48,083 bases of DNA from Oscillospiraceae bacterium (GTDB lineage Bacteria > Bacillota > Clostridia > Oscillospirales > Ruminococcaceae). Where the stretch lies: positions 1 through 48,083 of the forward strand of contig CAAGCE010000163.1 of NCBI GenBank assembly GCA_900768245.1, written 5' to 3'. A model generated the notes under the pieces. It was not told the origin of the DNA. It worked only from the letters and a program-made list of their open reading frames with translations, and made no database searches. Below are positions 32,507 through 41,802 of this stretch, in pieces. The translations under genes were made by a program, and so were the position numbers. Each line of letters opens with the position of its first letter. Within the stretch, counting starts at the first letter, position 1.

Positions 32507-33769
32507 TCAGTCCTTATCTGCTTTAAGCACGGCGTTGAGCATTACACTTGCACCCTCTGTACAATGTTCAACTGAAGAAAATTCAGGTTCACAATGAGAT
32601 AAACCGTCCTTGCTCTGTACAAATATCATTGTTGTAGGAAGCATATATGCAGCAAACTGTGCATCATGACCTGCGCCCGAATGGATATACTGATGAGAAA
32701 CTCCAAGCTCTTCGGCAGCTTCCTTTACATATCCCACAAGCTTCTTGTCCCAGTAAACGGTATCTCTGTTCCATGCCTTTGTTACTTCGCAGGTACAGCC
32801 TGCCCACATTTTATCCGCACAGCTTTTTACGATAGCAAGTACCTTTTCAAGCACCTCAGGCTTTTCGTGACGTGCATCAAAGCTGAAATCAAAATAATCG
32901 GGAACACAGGTATGAACGCAAGGGTGACATACCACCTCACCTGTTGTATAAACAAGATCGGAATATCCAAGCTTGTCGATCTCCTCATGAAGATAAACCA
33001 ATGCTTCGGACGCTGCCAGTAATGCATCCTTTCTCTTTGGCATCGGAAATGTACCTGCATGAGTTGTCTGTCCGTGGAATTTCAGACGGTAGTTGAACAT
33101 ACCCAGAACACAGTCTACAACACCAATGTCATTTCCTGCATCTTCGAGGATAGGACCCTGCTCAATATGTGTTTCAAACATATAAAGATATTTTTCGGGT
33201 GAAATACGATATTTATTATCGCCTTTAAAACCGCTTTTGTCAAGAGCTTCACCAAAAGTTTTTGTGCTGTCAAGAATAGACTTTGACTGCATCATATCCT
33301 CATATTTGAACTTTGCACGAATATCCTCAGGAAGATAATCATAGCATACAATGCCCGAACACATCATTGCAGGCGGATAAAGCGAGCCTTCTTCATTTGT
33401 CCATATCATTGCTGTAAGAGGGTGCTTATGCGGAATATTTTCCTTAACAAAAGTTTCGAGAACCTCCATTGCACTCATTACACCAAGGATACCGTCATAG
33501 TTACCGCCGTTTTTTACGCTGTCGCAATGTGAAGCCATTACGATACGCTTTGCTTCAGGATCAGTACCCGGGATAGTTGCATACATATTTGCTACATCAT
33601 CTACCTCGATAACAGCTCCGATAGCCTCCATACGCTTTTTAAACTCATTTCTCGCCATAATAGCTTCGGGGGAAAGGGAATAACGTGTAATGCCGCCATG
33701 CCCTGCGTCGCCAAACTTTGAAAAAGTTTTGATCTTATCTTCCATTCTTTCTTTGCTGCATTTATACAT
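32507..33769 (-). CDS. Zn-dependent hydantoinase/carbamoylase-family amidase
   Basis: A protein of about 420 residues of the N-carbamoyl amino acid amidohydrolase / beta-ureidopropionase / allantoate amidohydrolase family (M20 fold). Metal-site motifs are ASHCDSVKNGGNYDGILGV (His, Asp), WTNEEGSLY (Glu), FETHIEQGPILED (His) and a distal His in GLSHCEPEFS. Next to dihydropyrimidinase the likely substrate is N-carbamoyl-beta-alanine, giving beta-alanine, CO2 and ammonia. An ATG at 33778 is also possible but lies too close to AAAGGAA; 33769 has better spacing. Confidence 0.87.
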   Translation of the reverse strand: MYKCSKERMEDKIKTFSKFGDAGHGGITRYSLSPEAIMARNEFKKRMEAIGAVIEVDDVANMYATIPGTDPEAKRIVMASHCDSVKNGGNYDGILGVMSAMEVLETFVKENIPHKHPLTAMIWTNEEGSLYPPAMMCSGIVCYDYLPEDIRAKFKYEDMMQSKSILDSTKTFGEALDKSGFKGDNKYRISPEKYLYMFETHIEQGPILEDAGNDIGVVDCVLGMFNYRLKFHGQTTHAGTFPMPKRKDALLAASEALVYLHEEIDKLGYSDLVYTTGEVVCHPCVHTCVPDYFDFSFDARHEKPEVLEKVLAIVKSCADKMWAGCTCEVTKAWNRDTVYWDKKLVGYVKEAAEELGVSHQYIHSGAGHDAQFAAYMLPTTMIFVQSKDGLSHCEPEFSSVEHCTEGASVMLNAVLKADKD

Positions 33770-33784
33770 AATATTCATTTCCTT

Positions 33785-34195
33785 TCACTTTTTATATCTT
33801 GATTCCTGCTCAGGAACTCTGGTGCAGTTTTCCAGCAGATAATAAACATCTTCAGGTGATGTAAAAAATGCCTTTTCTTCATCCTTTTCCGCACCTTCAA
33901 AAAGAATGAGAAATTTGTCGTCCCAGTCCTGAATAAAAACTGTTTTTATTTTTTTGCCGCCCATAACATCGGCTTCAAGCTCACGTTTTCTTCTGACGAA
34001 ACCATAAAGCAGTCCGTCCCAAGATACATAAAAACTAAGCTTGCGGGCAAATTTTTCACTTACCTGTATCTCTGCGGCAATCTCTGAAATTCCGCCTCCG
34101 ATATGTCTGCATTCAGGAAGTATGGTGCGGAATTTGTCTGCAGGAATATAATCCGCCAGCTTGACCTGCGGAGCGTCTTTATAGGGATTTGCCAT
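33785..34195 (-). CDS. Unknown 136-residue protein of the pyrimidine operon
   Basis: A soluble mixed alpha/beta protein with no motif I recognise. The sequence includes ECRHIGGGISEIAAEIQVSEKFARKLSFYVSWDGLLYGFVRRKREL and an acidic C-terminal half. No signal peptide, membrane segment or cysteine pair. It lies 15 bp before the amidase gene and 26 bp after the aminotransferase gene, so it is co-transcribed with the pathway and may be an accessory or subunit. The name of a family cannot be given. Confidence 0.7.
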   Translation of the reverse strand: MANPYKDAPQVKLADYIPADKFRTILPECRHIGGGISEIAAEIQVSEKFARKLSFYVSWDGLLYGFVRRKRELEADVMGGKKIKTVFIQDWDDKFLILFEGAEKDEEKAFFTSPEDVYYLLENCTRVPEQESRYKK

Positions 34196-34221
34196 AGTAC
34201 ATTACTCCTTTACCAAACAGC

Positions 34222-35553
34222 TCAGATAGTTTTATCAACGTCATATAGAACATCGTCTACCTTAACCATCTCTTCCTTGATCTGTTCTTCTGTAATAATA
34301 AGCGGAGGTGATACAAAGATCATATTTTCATGTGAATATGTCATAAAGCCTTTAGCTTTAAGCGCACCAATGATCTTTCCCATACGTCCCTCAGGATCTT
34401 TTCCGTAAGGAACGAGCGGTTCTTTGGTTTCTTTATCCTTAACAAGCTCGATCGAAGTGAAAAGTCCGATATATCTGACATCGCCTACGCATGGGTGCTT
34501 TGCTTTAAGTTCTTCAAGAATATCTCCGAGAACCTTTCCTACTTTATTTACATTTTCAAGGATATTTGCTTCCTTATAGTAATTTACACAGGCAACACCT
34601 GCTGCACAAGCAAGCGGATGAGCACTGTAGGTAAGTCCGCAGGAAAGAAGGTGATCATCAAAATATGCTGCGACCTCTTTGCTTACTGCAACACCGCCAA
34701 GCTGAACATATCCGCAGGTAACACCCTTTGCGAAGCTTACAATATCAGGCTTTACTCCAAAATTCTCAAAGGCAAACATCTTTCCTGTTCTGCCCCAGCC
34801 TGCCATAACCTCATCACAGATCATCATGATGCCAAACTCATCACAGAGCTTTCTTACTCCCTGCAGGTATCCCTCAGGCGGAATAATAACACCGTTTGAA
34901 CCTGTGATAGTTTCCATTACGATAGCCGCAACACTGTCAGGACCTTCATAAATGACCTGCTCACGAAGCTTGGCAACATAATAATCGGCTGCTGCCTTTT
35001 CACTTTCAAACTTAATAGGTTCACGATAGATATATGGGTCAAAGAAATGTACAAATCCCGGAATGCCAGGTTCAAGCGGGTATCTTCTCGGCTCGCCTGT
35101 GAGATTGCCTGCACCGAATGTTGAGCCGTGATAGCTTCTGTATCTGGAAAACACCTTGTTTCTGCCTGTATACATACGTGCAATTTTTATTGCATTTTCA
35201 TTTGCATCTGCACCGCCGTTTGTAAAGAACACCTTGCCCATATTATCAGGCATAAGGTCTATGATCATTTTTGCAAGCTTTGCACGGGGCTCACTGCCGT
35301 ATGACGGTGAAATGTAGCAATACTTTTCTGCCTGTTCCTTGATCGCTTCAATGATCGGGCGGCAATTATGACCTACATTAAGATTTACAAGCTGGCTGGA
35401 CATATCGGAGTAACGATTTCCGTCAAAATCCCACATATAGATGCCGTCTGCCTTTTCGATCGGTATAGGATTTATACCTTTCTGCTTTGACCATGACTGA
35501 AGATTATATTTTACCTGCATTTCCTTGATTTCGCTGCCATTCATTTTACTCAT
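34222..35553 (-). CDS. Class III aminotransferase, probable beta-alanine aminotransferase
   Basis: A 443-residue PLP enzyme (omega-aminotransferase class). Visible are NLNVGHNCRP, TNGGADANENAIKIAR, YRSYHGSTFGAGNLTG, MICDEVMAGWGRTGK and the PLP lysine in FAKGVTCGYVQLGG. In this operon it would transfer the amino group of beta-alanine to pyruvate or 2-oxoglutarate, giving malonate semialdehyde. Class III enzymes with similar motifs also use taurine or GABA, so the substrate is inferred. It follows the broken pucR gene by 19 bp. Confidence 0.88.
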   Translation of the reverse strand: MSKMNGSEIKEMQVKYNLQSWSKQKGINPIPIEKADGIYMWDFDGNRYSDMSSQLVNLNVGHNCRPIIEAIKEQAEKYCYISPSYGSEPRAKLAKMIIDLMPDNMGKVFFTNGGADANENAIKIARMYTGRNKVFSRYRSYHGSTFGAGNLTGEPRRYPLEPGIPGFVHFFDPYIYREPIKFESEKAAADYYVAKLREQVIYEGPDSVAAIVMETITGSNGVIIPPEGYLQGVRKLCDEFGIMMICDEVMAGWGRTGKMFAFENFGVKPDIVSFAKGVTCGYVQLGGVAVSKEVAAYFDDHLLSCGLTYSAHPLACAAGVACVNYYKEANILENVNKVGKVLGDILEELKAKHPCVGDVRYIGLFTSIELVKDKETKEPLVPYGKDPEGRMGKIIGALKAKGFMTYSHENMIFVSPPLIITEEQIKEEMVKVDDVLYDVDKTI

Positions 35554-35572
35554 ATCCTTTCAAAAAATAATA

Positions 35573-36712
35573 TCAAAAAATATCCTTTGCTCTGAATGCA
35601 AGAAGAAGATTCATTTTATCCTCATCATTGAGCTTCATACCCGTGATTTCTCTTATGACTTTTATTTTGTAGTTTACCGTGTTGCGATGTACATTCAGGA
35701 TCTCAGAGGTCTGCTGAACACTGCCGCTGCATTTAAGATATACACGAAGCGTTTTTTCATAGTCCGTACCGTTCATATTGTCGTATCGGATTATATCGCC
35801 GAGAATACCGTCAATATATGAATTTAGTATCTCACGGTTCTCTATACCGAAAAGCAGCTTATACACACCTATATTCTTATACTGAACTACCTTATCTTCA
35901 TTTATTTTTGCTACCGAAAGAGCAGATACAGCCTGATTGTAACACTTGGAAACAGTTGAATAACCTGATCCGCTTTCACCTATTCCTATATTGAACTTTA
36001 CATCATATTCAAGCTGTGAAATATCACTTATAAGTCTGCGCATCTCATCATTTGAGATATTCTGCCTTACAGTAATAAGATTGCCGTCCTGATAGAACAT
36101 TGCGGATGCGCTGCGTGAATGCTTAAGCATATGCCAGAGTGAGCTGTCAGTTTTTCTTAACTGCTCTGCAGCCGATTTGCTTCCGCCTATATTTACAGCA
36201 ATGACAGTATATACAGAATTTTCATGAAATCCAAGACGTTCAAGCACTTCCGCATAGCCTCTGCGGTTTTCCGGAGCAAATATAAGATTTCTGAATGCCT
36301 CCGCAAGCGAGGTTTCTTGTTCCTCGTTATCAATTATCCTGCGGCAGAAATTATATGTTATATCAATAATATGTATCTGCCACGGAAGTGTAAACAAAGG
36401 AAAGTCATTTTCCTCGCAGTAAACAATTACCTAAGGCGGCACCGAATCTATATACGGTCCAAGATTCAATACAACTCCTGCTGCATTATGTTCTTTAAGG
36501 TTCTTTACAAATGCGGAAAGCCAATCTGTTCCGAAATGCCCTATTCCCGTAGTGAAAACCAACTCGTTTCCGTTGAGAAAATCAGGAACCTCGCTGTCCT
36601 CCACCATATGCACCCAGCGGACTGTATTGTCCATACCGCCGCTGCCTGCAATAAGCTTCATATTATATATCTGCTCTGCGTTTCTGCAAAGCTGCATAAG
36701 TGTGATCGCCAA
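35573..36712 (-). pseudogene. pucR: PucR-family regulator interrupted by an in-frame amber codon
   Basis: Residues encoded from 36712 (TTG start with GGAGGAGG) form the PucR N-terminal domain: ITLMQLCRNAEQIYN ... AGSGGMDNTVRWVHMVED ... VVLNLGPYIDSVPP. A TAG at 36431-36433 follows. Reading on in the same frame gives VIVYCEENDFPLFTLPWQIH, the normal continuation of the domain, then a middle region and the C-terminal HTH (QTSEILNVHRNTVNYKIKVIREITG). There is no frameshift, so one nonsense change (probably GAG to TAG) separates the parts. The C-terminal part alone could still be made from a TTG at 36397, but without a clear ribosome site. PucR proteins regulate purine and related nitrogen catabolism. 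Confidence 0.88.
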
Positions 36713-36733
36713 TACGTCCTCCTCCTTTTCAGG

Positions 36734-38188
36734 TCACCTTTTGGGTTTTGGTATACGTTTCGTTGTTTCAATTGCTCCTGTCGGACAGACAAGTCTGCAA
36801 AGATGACAGCCGACACATTTTCCTCCGATGAGCTTTGGTGTTCTGTCGCTGCCGAAGCCGATAGCCTGATGTCCTCCGTCATAGCAGCTTATATAACACC
36901 TGCCGCAGCCCACACATTTTTCCTTATTGAATTTAGGAAATACAACTGTTGTTCTGTCAAGTTCATCGGTAGGAACAAGCTTTTTAAGCTCTGTACCCAC
37001 CAGTTCATCAACACTTTTTGCACCGATCTCATTCATATAGCGTGAAAGTCCGTCCTTCAGGTCGTCGATTATACGGTAGCCATACTGCATTACAGCTGTT
37101 GTTACCTGAAGATTTCTGCAGCCAAGTGCAAGAAAATCAAGTGCATCACGCCATGTTTCGATCCCGCCCATTCCGCTGAATGATACTGAGCCGAGCAGTG
37201 GGTAAACTGCCATATCATGAATAAATCTAAGTGCGATAGGCTTTACTGCCTTGCCTGAATATCCGGATACAGCATTCTTACCATTTACTTCTGCAAGAAC
37301 TGATGTTGTTACAGACTTGATTGTATTTATTGCAGCAATACCGTCCGCACCGCCCTCAACTGCTGCAAGTGCCGGAATTTCCATATGTGAGATATTAGGC
37401 GTCATTTTTGCAAGTACAGGAAGCTTTGTGCCTTTCTTGGTAAGCTCTGTGAATCTTCTGACAAGCTCAGGATCCTGACCTACATCGCTTCCCATACCGT
37501 GTGCACTCATGTGCGGACAGGAAAAATTACATTCAATAATATCTGCACCTGCTTCTTCACAAAGTGCGGCAAGCTTTGTCCATTCTTCATCACTTTGTCC
37601 CATTATTGAAGCAACGATCACTTTATCGGGATAATTCTTTTTTAATCTGCGGAAAACTTCAAGATTTTCTTCAAGTGTATGGTCGCTTATTTGTTCCATA
37701 TTTCTGAATCCGATAAAAGGCGTTCCTTCCTTTGCTACTGCATCAAATCTCGGAGAAACCTCTTCGGGAAGATAATATCCGATAGTTTTGTAGCATACTC
37801 CTGCCCAGCCTTCTTCAAATGCTTTGACTATCATTTCATAATTGCTTGCTACCACAGACGAGGAGAGTATGAACGGATTTTCAAAATGCACTCCGCAGAA
37901 ATCAATTGAAAGCTCTGCGTCAGCCTTTTCTCCCTTCGGGATATTAGAAGCGATCTCCTTTATTCTTAAAGGACGGTCATAATGCACACAGGCATTTTCA
38001 CATTCGGCTTTGCATTCCGAACATTCGCTGCCGAAAAACTGCCCTGCACCCTTTTCATTCCCGAACCTTATTGCTCTTATGGCTCTTGCAGGGTCACATC
38101 CCTTTGAACAGGCTGATGCACACGGTGCATTTTCACACAGCAGGCAGCGTGCTGCTTCTTCATTTATTTTCATGCTGTGATATGCCAT
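36734..38188 (-). CDS. preA: Dihydropyrimidine dehydrogenase catalytic subunit with extra N-terminal Fe-S domain
   Basis: A 484-residue enzyme of the PreA/DPYD type. It would reduce uracil or thymine to the 5,6-dihydro form. The N-terminus carries CLLCENAPCASACSKGCD (residues 15-32) and CSECKAECENAC, the Fe-S module normally found in PreT or the DPYD N-terminus. The FMN barrel follows (PFILSSSVVASNYEM, ECNFSCPHM, GSDVGQDPELV, SGMGGIETWRDA). The C-terminus has two 4Fe-4S sets, CVGCGRCYISC and CVGCHLCRLVCP. The start at 38188 has GGAAAG before it. No PreT-like FAD/NAD(P) subunit is encoded nearby, so the electron source is open. Confidence 0.88.
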   Translation of the reverse strand: MAYHSMKINEEAARCLLCENAPCASACSKGCDPARAIRAIRFGNEKGAGQFFGSECSECKAECENACVHYDRPLRIKEIASNIPKGEKADAELSIDFCGVHFENPFILSSSVVASNYEMIVKAFEEGWAGVCYKTIGYYLPEEVSPRFDAVAKEGTPFIGFRNMEQISDHTLEENLEVFRRLKKNYPDKVIVASIMGQSDEEWTKLAALCEEAGADIIECNFSCPHMSAHGMGSDVGQDPELVRRFTELTKKGTKLPVLAKMTPNISHMEIPALAAVEGGADGIAAINTIKSVTTSVLAEVNGKNAVSGYSGKAVKPIALRFIHDMAVYPLLGSVSFSGMGGIETWRDALDFLALGCRNLQVTTAVMQYGYRIIDDLKDGLSRYMNEIGAKSVDELVGTELKKLVPTDELDRTTVVFPKFNKEKCVGCGRCYISCYDGGHQAIGFGSDRTPKLIGGKCVGCHLCRLVCPTGAIETTKRIPKPKR

Positions 38189-38205
38189 AGTGATCTTTCC
38201 TTTCT

Positions 38206-39570
38206 TTATTTTGATATGTGCTTTGCGCACTTTACGAATTTGCCGTAGCCACGTTCTCCTACAAATTCTCCGTTATCGTAAACAAGCTTTCCTCTGCAAT
38301 ATGTCTGTACCGGATAGCCGTGTACTTCAATGCCCTCCCATATTGTATGGTCGCTGTCTGAATGCATATTGCTCTGTGAAATTGTGAAGTTTTTCGTCGG
38401 GTCATAAATAACAATATCAGCGTCTTTGCCTACTGCGATCTCGCCCTTATCCGTACAGCCGAATATCTTTGCAGGATTTGTTGAACAAAGCTCAACTGCT
38501 TTTTCAAATGTGATAACACCGTCATTTGCCTTTCCAAGCATATAAGGATACATATTTTCAATACCTGCACAGCCATTTGGTATCTTTCTGAAATCATTGA
38601 GTCCCCAGTCCTTTTCACTCTGCCGGAATGGGCAATGGTCTGTTGCGACAGTATCAATATCCCCTCTTTTTATAGCTGCCCAGATAGCGTCCTGCGACTC
38701 CTTGCCTTTCATCGGAGGTGAGCATACAAAGTTTCTGCCGTCCTCACGCTTATAAACATCACTTGTAAATTCAAGATACTGCGGACAGGTCTCAGCATAA
38801 ATCTCATATCCCTCATCCTTTGCTTTTGTTACAGCTTCAACGCCCTGCTTATTTGCAAGATGCACAATATAAAGTGCCGCACCTGCTGCCTTTGCAAGAG
38901 AGATAGCTCTTACATCTGCTTCGCCTTCAACAAATTCGGGACGGCTCATATAATGATACCATGCACTTGTTTTACCCTCGGAAATATACTTTTCCGTAAG
39001 AGTATTGACAAGCTCATTATTTTCTGCATGAACAGCTATCAATGCGCCATACTCCTTGCTTTTTTCAAGCAGCTGATAAAATACACCGTCCTTTACTCCA
39101 AAATCATATACCATAAAAACCTTGAAACTTGTAATTCCTATCTCGCAGGCTTCTTTGATCGATTCAAGCAATTCACCGTGAATATCCTTTACACCAATAT
39201 GGAAAGAATAATCAACAGCGGCATCCGGAGCACAAAGTGCATCACGACGCTTAAAGCAGTCTGTCATTGTTTCATTGAAATCCTGCAATGCAAAATCAAA
39301 TACTGTTGTTGTTCCGCCGCAGGCAGCTGCTCTTGTGCCGGCAAAATAATCATCGGAAGAAACTGTGCCGCCGAACGGCATTGCAAGATGTGTATGTGCG
39401 TCGATCGCACCGGGGAGAACAAGCTTTTCAGACGCATCAACGACCTTGGTCGTATCGTCTCCGCCAAGCTCAGAGCCGATAGCTGTAATTTTTCCGTTTT
39501 CTACAGCAACATCTGCTTTGAACATTCCGGTTGCTGTAACGACCGTTCCGTTTTTGATAATCATATCCAT
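38206..39570 (-). CDS. hydA: Dihydropyrimidinase / hydantoinase
   Basis: A 454-residue cyclic amidohydrolase. The metal site begins DAHTHLAMPFGG, the carbamylated lysine is in GITSFKVFMVYD, further ligands lie in AVHAENNEL and IVHLANKQG, and the catalytic Asp in VATDHCPFRQSEKD. It opens dihydrouracil (or hydantoin) to the N-carbamoyl product. The start at 39570 (MDMIIKNG) was chosen because GGAGG lies 7 bases upstream; an in-frame extension to 39681 is not family-like. It lies 17 bp before preA, with a hairpin upstream. Confidence 0.93.
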   Translation of the reverse strand: MDMIIKNGTVVTATGMFKADVAVENGKITAIGSELGGDDTTKVVDASEKLVLPGAIDAHTHLAMPFGGTVSSDDYFAGTRAAACGGTTTVFDFALQDFNETMTDCFKRRDALCAPDAAVDYSFHIGVKDIHGELLESIKEACEIGITSFKVFMVYDFGVKDGVFYQLLEKSKEYGALIAVHAENNELVNTLTEKYISEGKTSAWYHYMSRPEFVEGEADVRAISLAKAAGAALYIVHLANKQGVEAVTKAKDEGYEIYAETCPQYLEFTSDVYKREDGRNFVCSPPMKGKESQDAIWAAIKRGDIDTVATDHCPFRQSEKDWGLNDFRKIPNGCAGIENMYPYMLGKANDGVITFEKAVELCSTNPAKIFGCTDKGEIAVGKDADIVIYDPTKNFTISQSNMHSDSDHTIWEGIEVHGYPVQTYCRGKLVYDNGEFVGERGYGKFVKCAKHISK

Positions 39571-39603
39571 ATTAAAACCTCCTGTAAAAATATTGGTAAC
39601 TTT

Positions 39604-39643
39604 CGTCGGAAAACTGTCCTTGAAACAGGGCAGCTTTCCGACG
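39604..39643 (-). other. Intergenic hairpin between binding-protein and hydA genes
   Basis: Arms CGTCGGAAA and TTTCCGACG, extended inward by CTG/CAG pairs, form a long stem with an 8-nt loop. There is no clear T run after it on the minus strand, so RNA stabilisation or processing is more likely than termination. Confidence 0.5.
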
Positions 39644-39696
39644 GATCCGCATTTCTGCGGAAACGTCATATTTAAGATCAAATGAAGAATACGAAT

Positions 39697-40854
39697 TTAT
39701 TTCTTAAAATTATCGTTCTTATATACAAGAACAAGACCTGAACGCTGGTAGACCTGAGCAACTTCAAGAAGCTCCATACCGCCTGCATTGGCATTGATAA
39801 GGTTTGATACCCAAGTTACACCAAAATCTACTGTTCCGTTATAGACAGCTGTTGTTTCGGAAATATCACCACCGCCTGAAACAATTGTAACATCAAGACC
39901 TACTTCATCATAGTAGCCAAGTGCTTCAGCAACGTAATATCCCATAAACTGTGCCTGCGGAAGCCATTTGAGCTGTACAGATACGCTTGTTTTTTCGGGA
40001 GCACCGTCTGTTTCAGGCTCATATGCAAGATAATCTGTACTTCTGATGTCATCAAGTGTAAGTGACTGGAGTTTTTCTGCAGATGCGCTGTCTTCGAGCT
40101 GAATATACTTCTTTGCAAGGTCAAGTGTCTGCTGCATTGCTGCTTCATCCATACTGCCTACGTCAGAAGCGGAAACCGGATTGCCGCTCATATCAGTTGT
40201 AACAAGCTTTGCAACCTCATTTGCCATATGGAGCTGATGATCTGCCGATACTGATGAACCTGCCTCAAAAACGATAGTTGCAGCTTCTTCAGGGTGTTCG
40301 CAGGCATATGCCCATCCCTTCATTGACGCACTTACAAATGCCTTAACAGTATTTGGATTTTCAGCTGCAAATGACTTTGAACAGAAAAGATTGTCTTCAA
40401 GCATTGCAACATCTTCATCATTCATATCAATAACGCTTACTGTATCTCCGTAGCCGTAACCGCCGTCATAGCTGTTCTGAACAAGTCCCAGTTCGTTATA
40501 TGTCATTGCGGAAGCTAATGTAATAGCATCACTGTCAAACTGATCCATAGTGAAATCCTGTGTGATATAATCTGTCGGCAGACCATATTTTGTGAGGAGT
40601 GCCTGAATCTCATATTCATTTCCGAGTCCCCAGTTGCCAACCTTTCCTTCGCCTGCGACTTTCTTTATGATCTCTTCGGAGGACATCATTTCTCCTGAGG
40701 CTGCAGAGCCTTCATCGGCTGAAGCGGAAGCTGTATTTGCAGCTGCGGAAGTTCCCTCTGATGTTGAAGTTGTTGAGCTGCTGCATGCTGCGAACTGTAC
40801 GCAGGCAAATGCGACAGCAAGTGCGGATAATACCTTTTTCTTTGTAGCTTTCAT
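39697..40854 (-). CDS. NMT1/THI5-like ABC substrate-binding lipoprotein, circularly permuted
   Basis: A 385-389-residue lipoprotein: positively charged N-terminus, hydrophobic ALAVAFACVQFAAC with lipobox Cys, then a Ser/Thr/Ala linker. The order of the NMT1 halves is reversed. Residues about 71-290 resemble the usual second half (GKVGNWGLGNEYEIQALLTK onward). Residues 294-389 resemble the usual first half (VSVQLKWLPQAQFMGYYVAE, TVDFGVTWVSNLI, VYQRSGLVLVYK). Normal family members run KWLPQAQF first and continue from LVLV directly into KVGVWG. The gene ends where the split would occur. NMT1 proteins bind pyrimidines, thiamine precursors or flavins. Start chosen at 40854; 40866 is possible. Confidence 0.85.
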   Translation of the reverse strand: MKATKKKVLSALAVAFACVQFAACSSSTTSTSEGTSAAANTASASADEGSAASGEMMSSEEIIKKVAGEGKVGNWGLGNEYEIQALLTKYGLPTDYITQDFTMDQFDSDAITLASAMTYNELGLVQNSYDGGYGYGDTVSVIDMNDEDVAMLEDNLFCSKSFAAENPNTVKAFVSASMKGWAYACEHPEEAATIVFEAGSSVSADHQLHMANEVAKLVTTDMSGNPVSASDVGSMDEAAMQQTLDLAKKYIQLEDSASAEKLQSLTLDDIRSTDYLAYEPETDGAPEKTSVSVQLKWLPQAQFMGYYVAEALGYYDEVGLDVTIVSGGGDISETTAVYNGTVDFGVTWVSNLINANAGGMELLEVAQVYQRSGLVLVYKNDNFKK

Positions 40855-40906
40855 AATTTTAGCCATCCTTTCATAATTTCTTTTGGGGATCTATTTAAAC
40901 GGCAGC

Positions 40907-41710
40907 TTACCTTGAAGCTCTCCGTTTAAGTATAAATTTCTCGGCTATCATAAGTATTACATACATTATGATGCCTATCGCACAGGCAACCGCTATATAT
41001 GCCCATGCTGTCGGATACTGTCCTTTTACGATATTTTCACGGATCTGTCTGCCAACACCTACTGTTTCTTCGGCGAAATATTCTGTTACAAGTGCGCCGA
41101 TAACGCTTGCAGGTACGCTTACTTTCAACGCAGTGAAAATATATGGTATACTGTTTGGAAGTCTTAACTTTGTAAACACCACAATTTTTTTAGCGGCATA
41201 GCTTTTCATAAGATCTTCCGAAAATGGTTTTAATTCTGTAAGTCCTCGGAATGCATTTACACTCATCGATGCAGTGCAGGATATTGTTACAACAAGTATC
41301 TTTGCAATCGTGCTTCTCAATGAAACATCTGAACTTATATCACGGGTCCAATTATTTATAACAGGTGCAAGGGCAACTATCGGTATTGCATTGAATGCAG
41401 ACACTATTGTAAGTCCGCCTGCTCCCCATTTTGAAAATACTGTTGCTATAACTGCGATCGCATATCCAAGAATTGAACCTGTTATCAGTCCGCCTATTGC
41501 AACGGTAACTGTGATCTTAACGTGTCCCTTTATGGTGTCGGAATTCGCATTGATTATCTCACCTATTCTGGACGGCAGCGGGAGCGTTATCGTATCCGTT
41601 CCGATCCAACTGTGCAATATCTGCGTCTGCCATAAAACCAAAATCAAAATTCCGAACACGGCGGGAAGAACAAAGCTTGAAACTGTATTCAGCAATTTTT
41701 TGTTTTTCAT
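40907..41710 (-). CDS. ABC importer permease (SsuC/ThiX-like)
   Basis: An approximately 267-residue membrane protein with six hydrophobic segments. The EAA-like cytoplasmic loop is DLMKSYAAKKIVVFTKLRLPNSIPYIFTALKVSVPASVIGALVTEYF. It starts MKNKKLLNTVSSFVLP at 41710; a start four codons upstream is possible. It pairs with the permease at 41803-42612, the ATPase and the NMT1-type binding protein. Import of a pyrimidine or hydantoin is likely from the catabolic genes downstream. Confidence 0.88.
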   Translation of the reverse strand: MKNKKLLNTVSSFVLPAVFGILILVLWQTQILHSWIGTDTITLPLPSRIGEIINANSDTIKGHVKITVTVAIGGLITGSILGYAIAVIATVFSKWGAGGLTIVSAFNAIPIVALAPVINNWTRDISSDVSLRSTIAKILVVTISCTASMSVNAFRGLTELKPFSEDLMKSYAAKKIVVFTKLRLPNSIPYIFTALKVSVPASVIGALVTEYFAEETVGVGRQIRENIVKGQYPTAWAYIAVACAIGIIMYVILMIAEKFILKRRASR

Positions 41711-41760
41711 ATTTACCACCATCTTCTTTGGGAGAACATACTCCACTTTTCCATTATCTT

Positions 41761-41793
41761 TTGCGGGGACTTGCCCCGAGCGAAGCGAGCCAA
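41761..41793. repeat. Short GC-rich palindromic sequence between permease genes
   Basis: GCGGGGACTTGCCCCGAGCGAAGCGAGCC contains GGGG-acttg-CCCC and a GCGAAGC-type inverted motif. It is far richer in G+C than its surroundings. It may be a small interspersed repeat or a transcript-processing hairpin; no second copy was noticed in this window. Confidence 0.35.
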
Positions 41794-41802
41794 ATAAAAA
41801 TC

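Noticed and set aside
35573..36712. Two independent regulator genes in the pucR region
   Set aside because: The two parts are in the same frame and together make one normal PucR protein; the second part lacks a convincing ribosome site.
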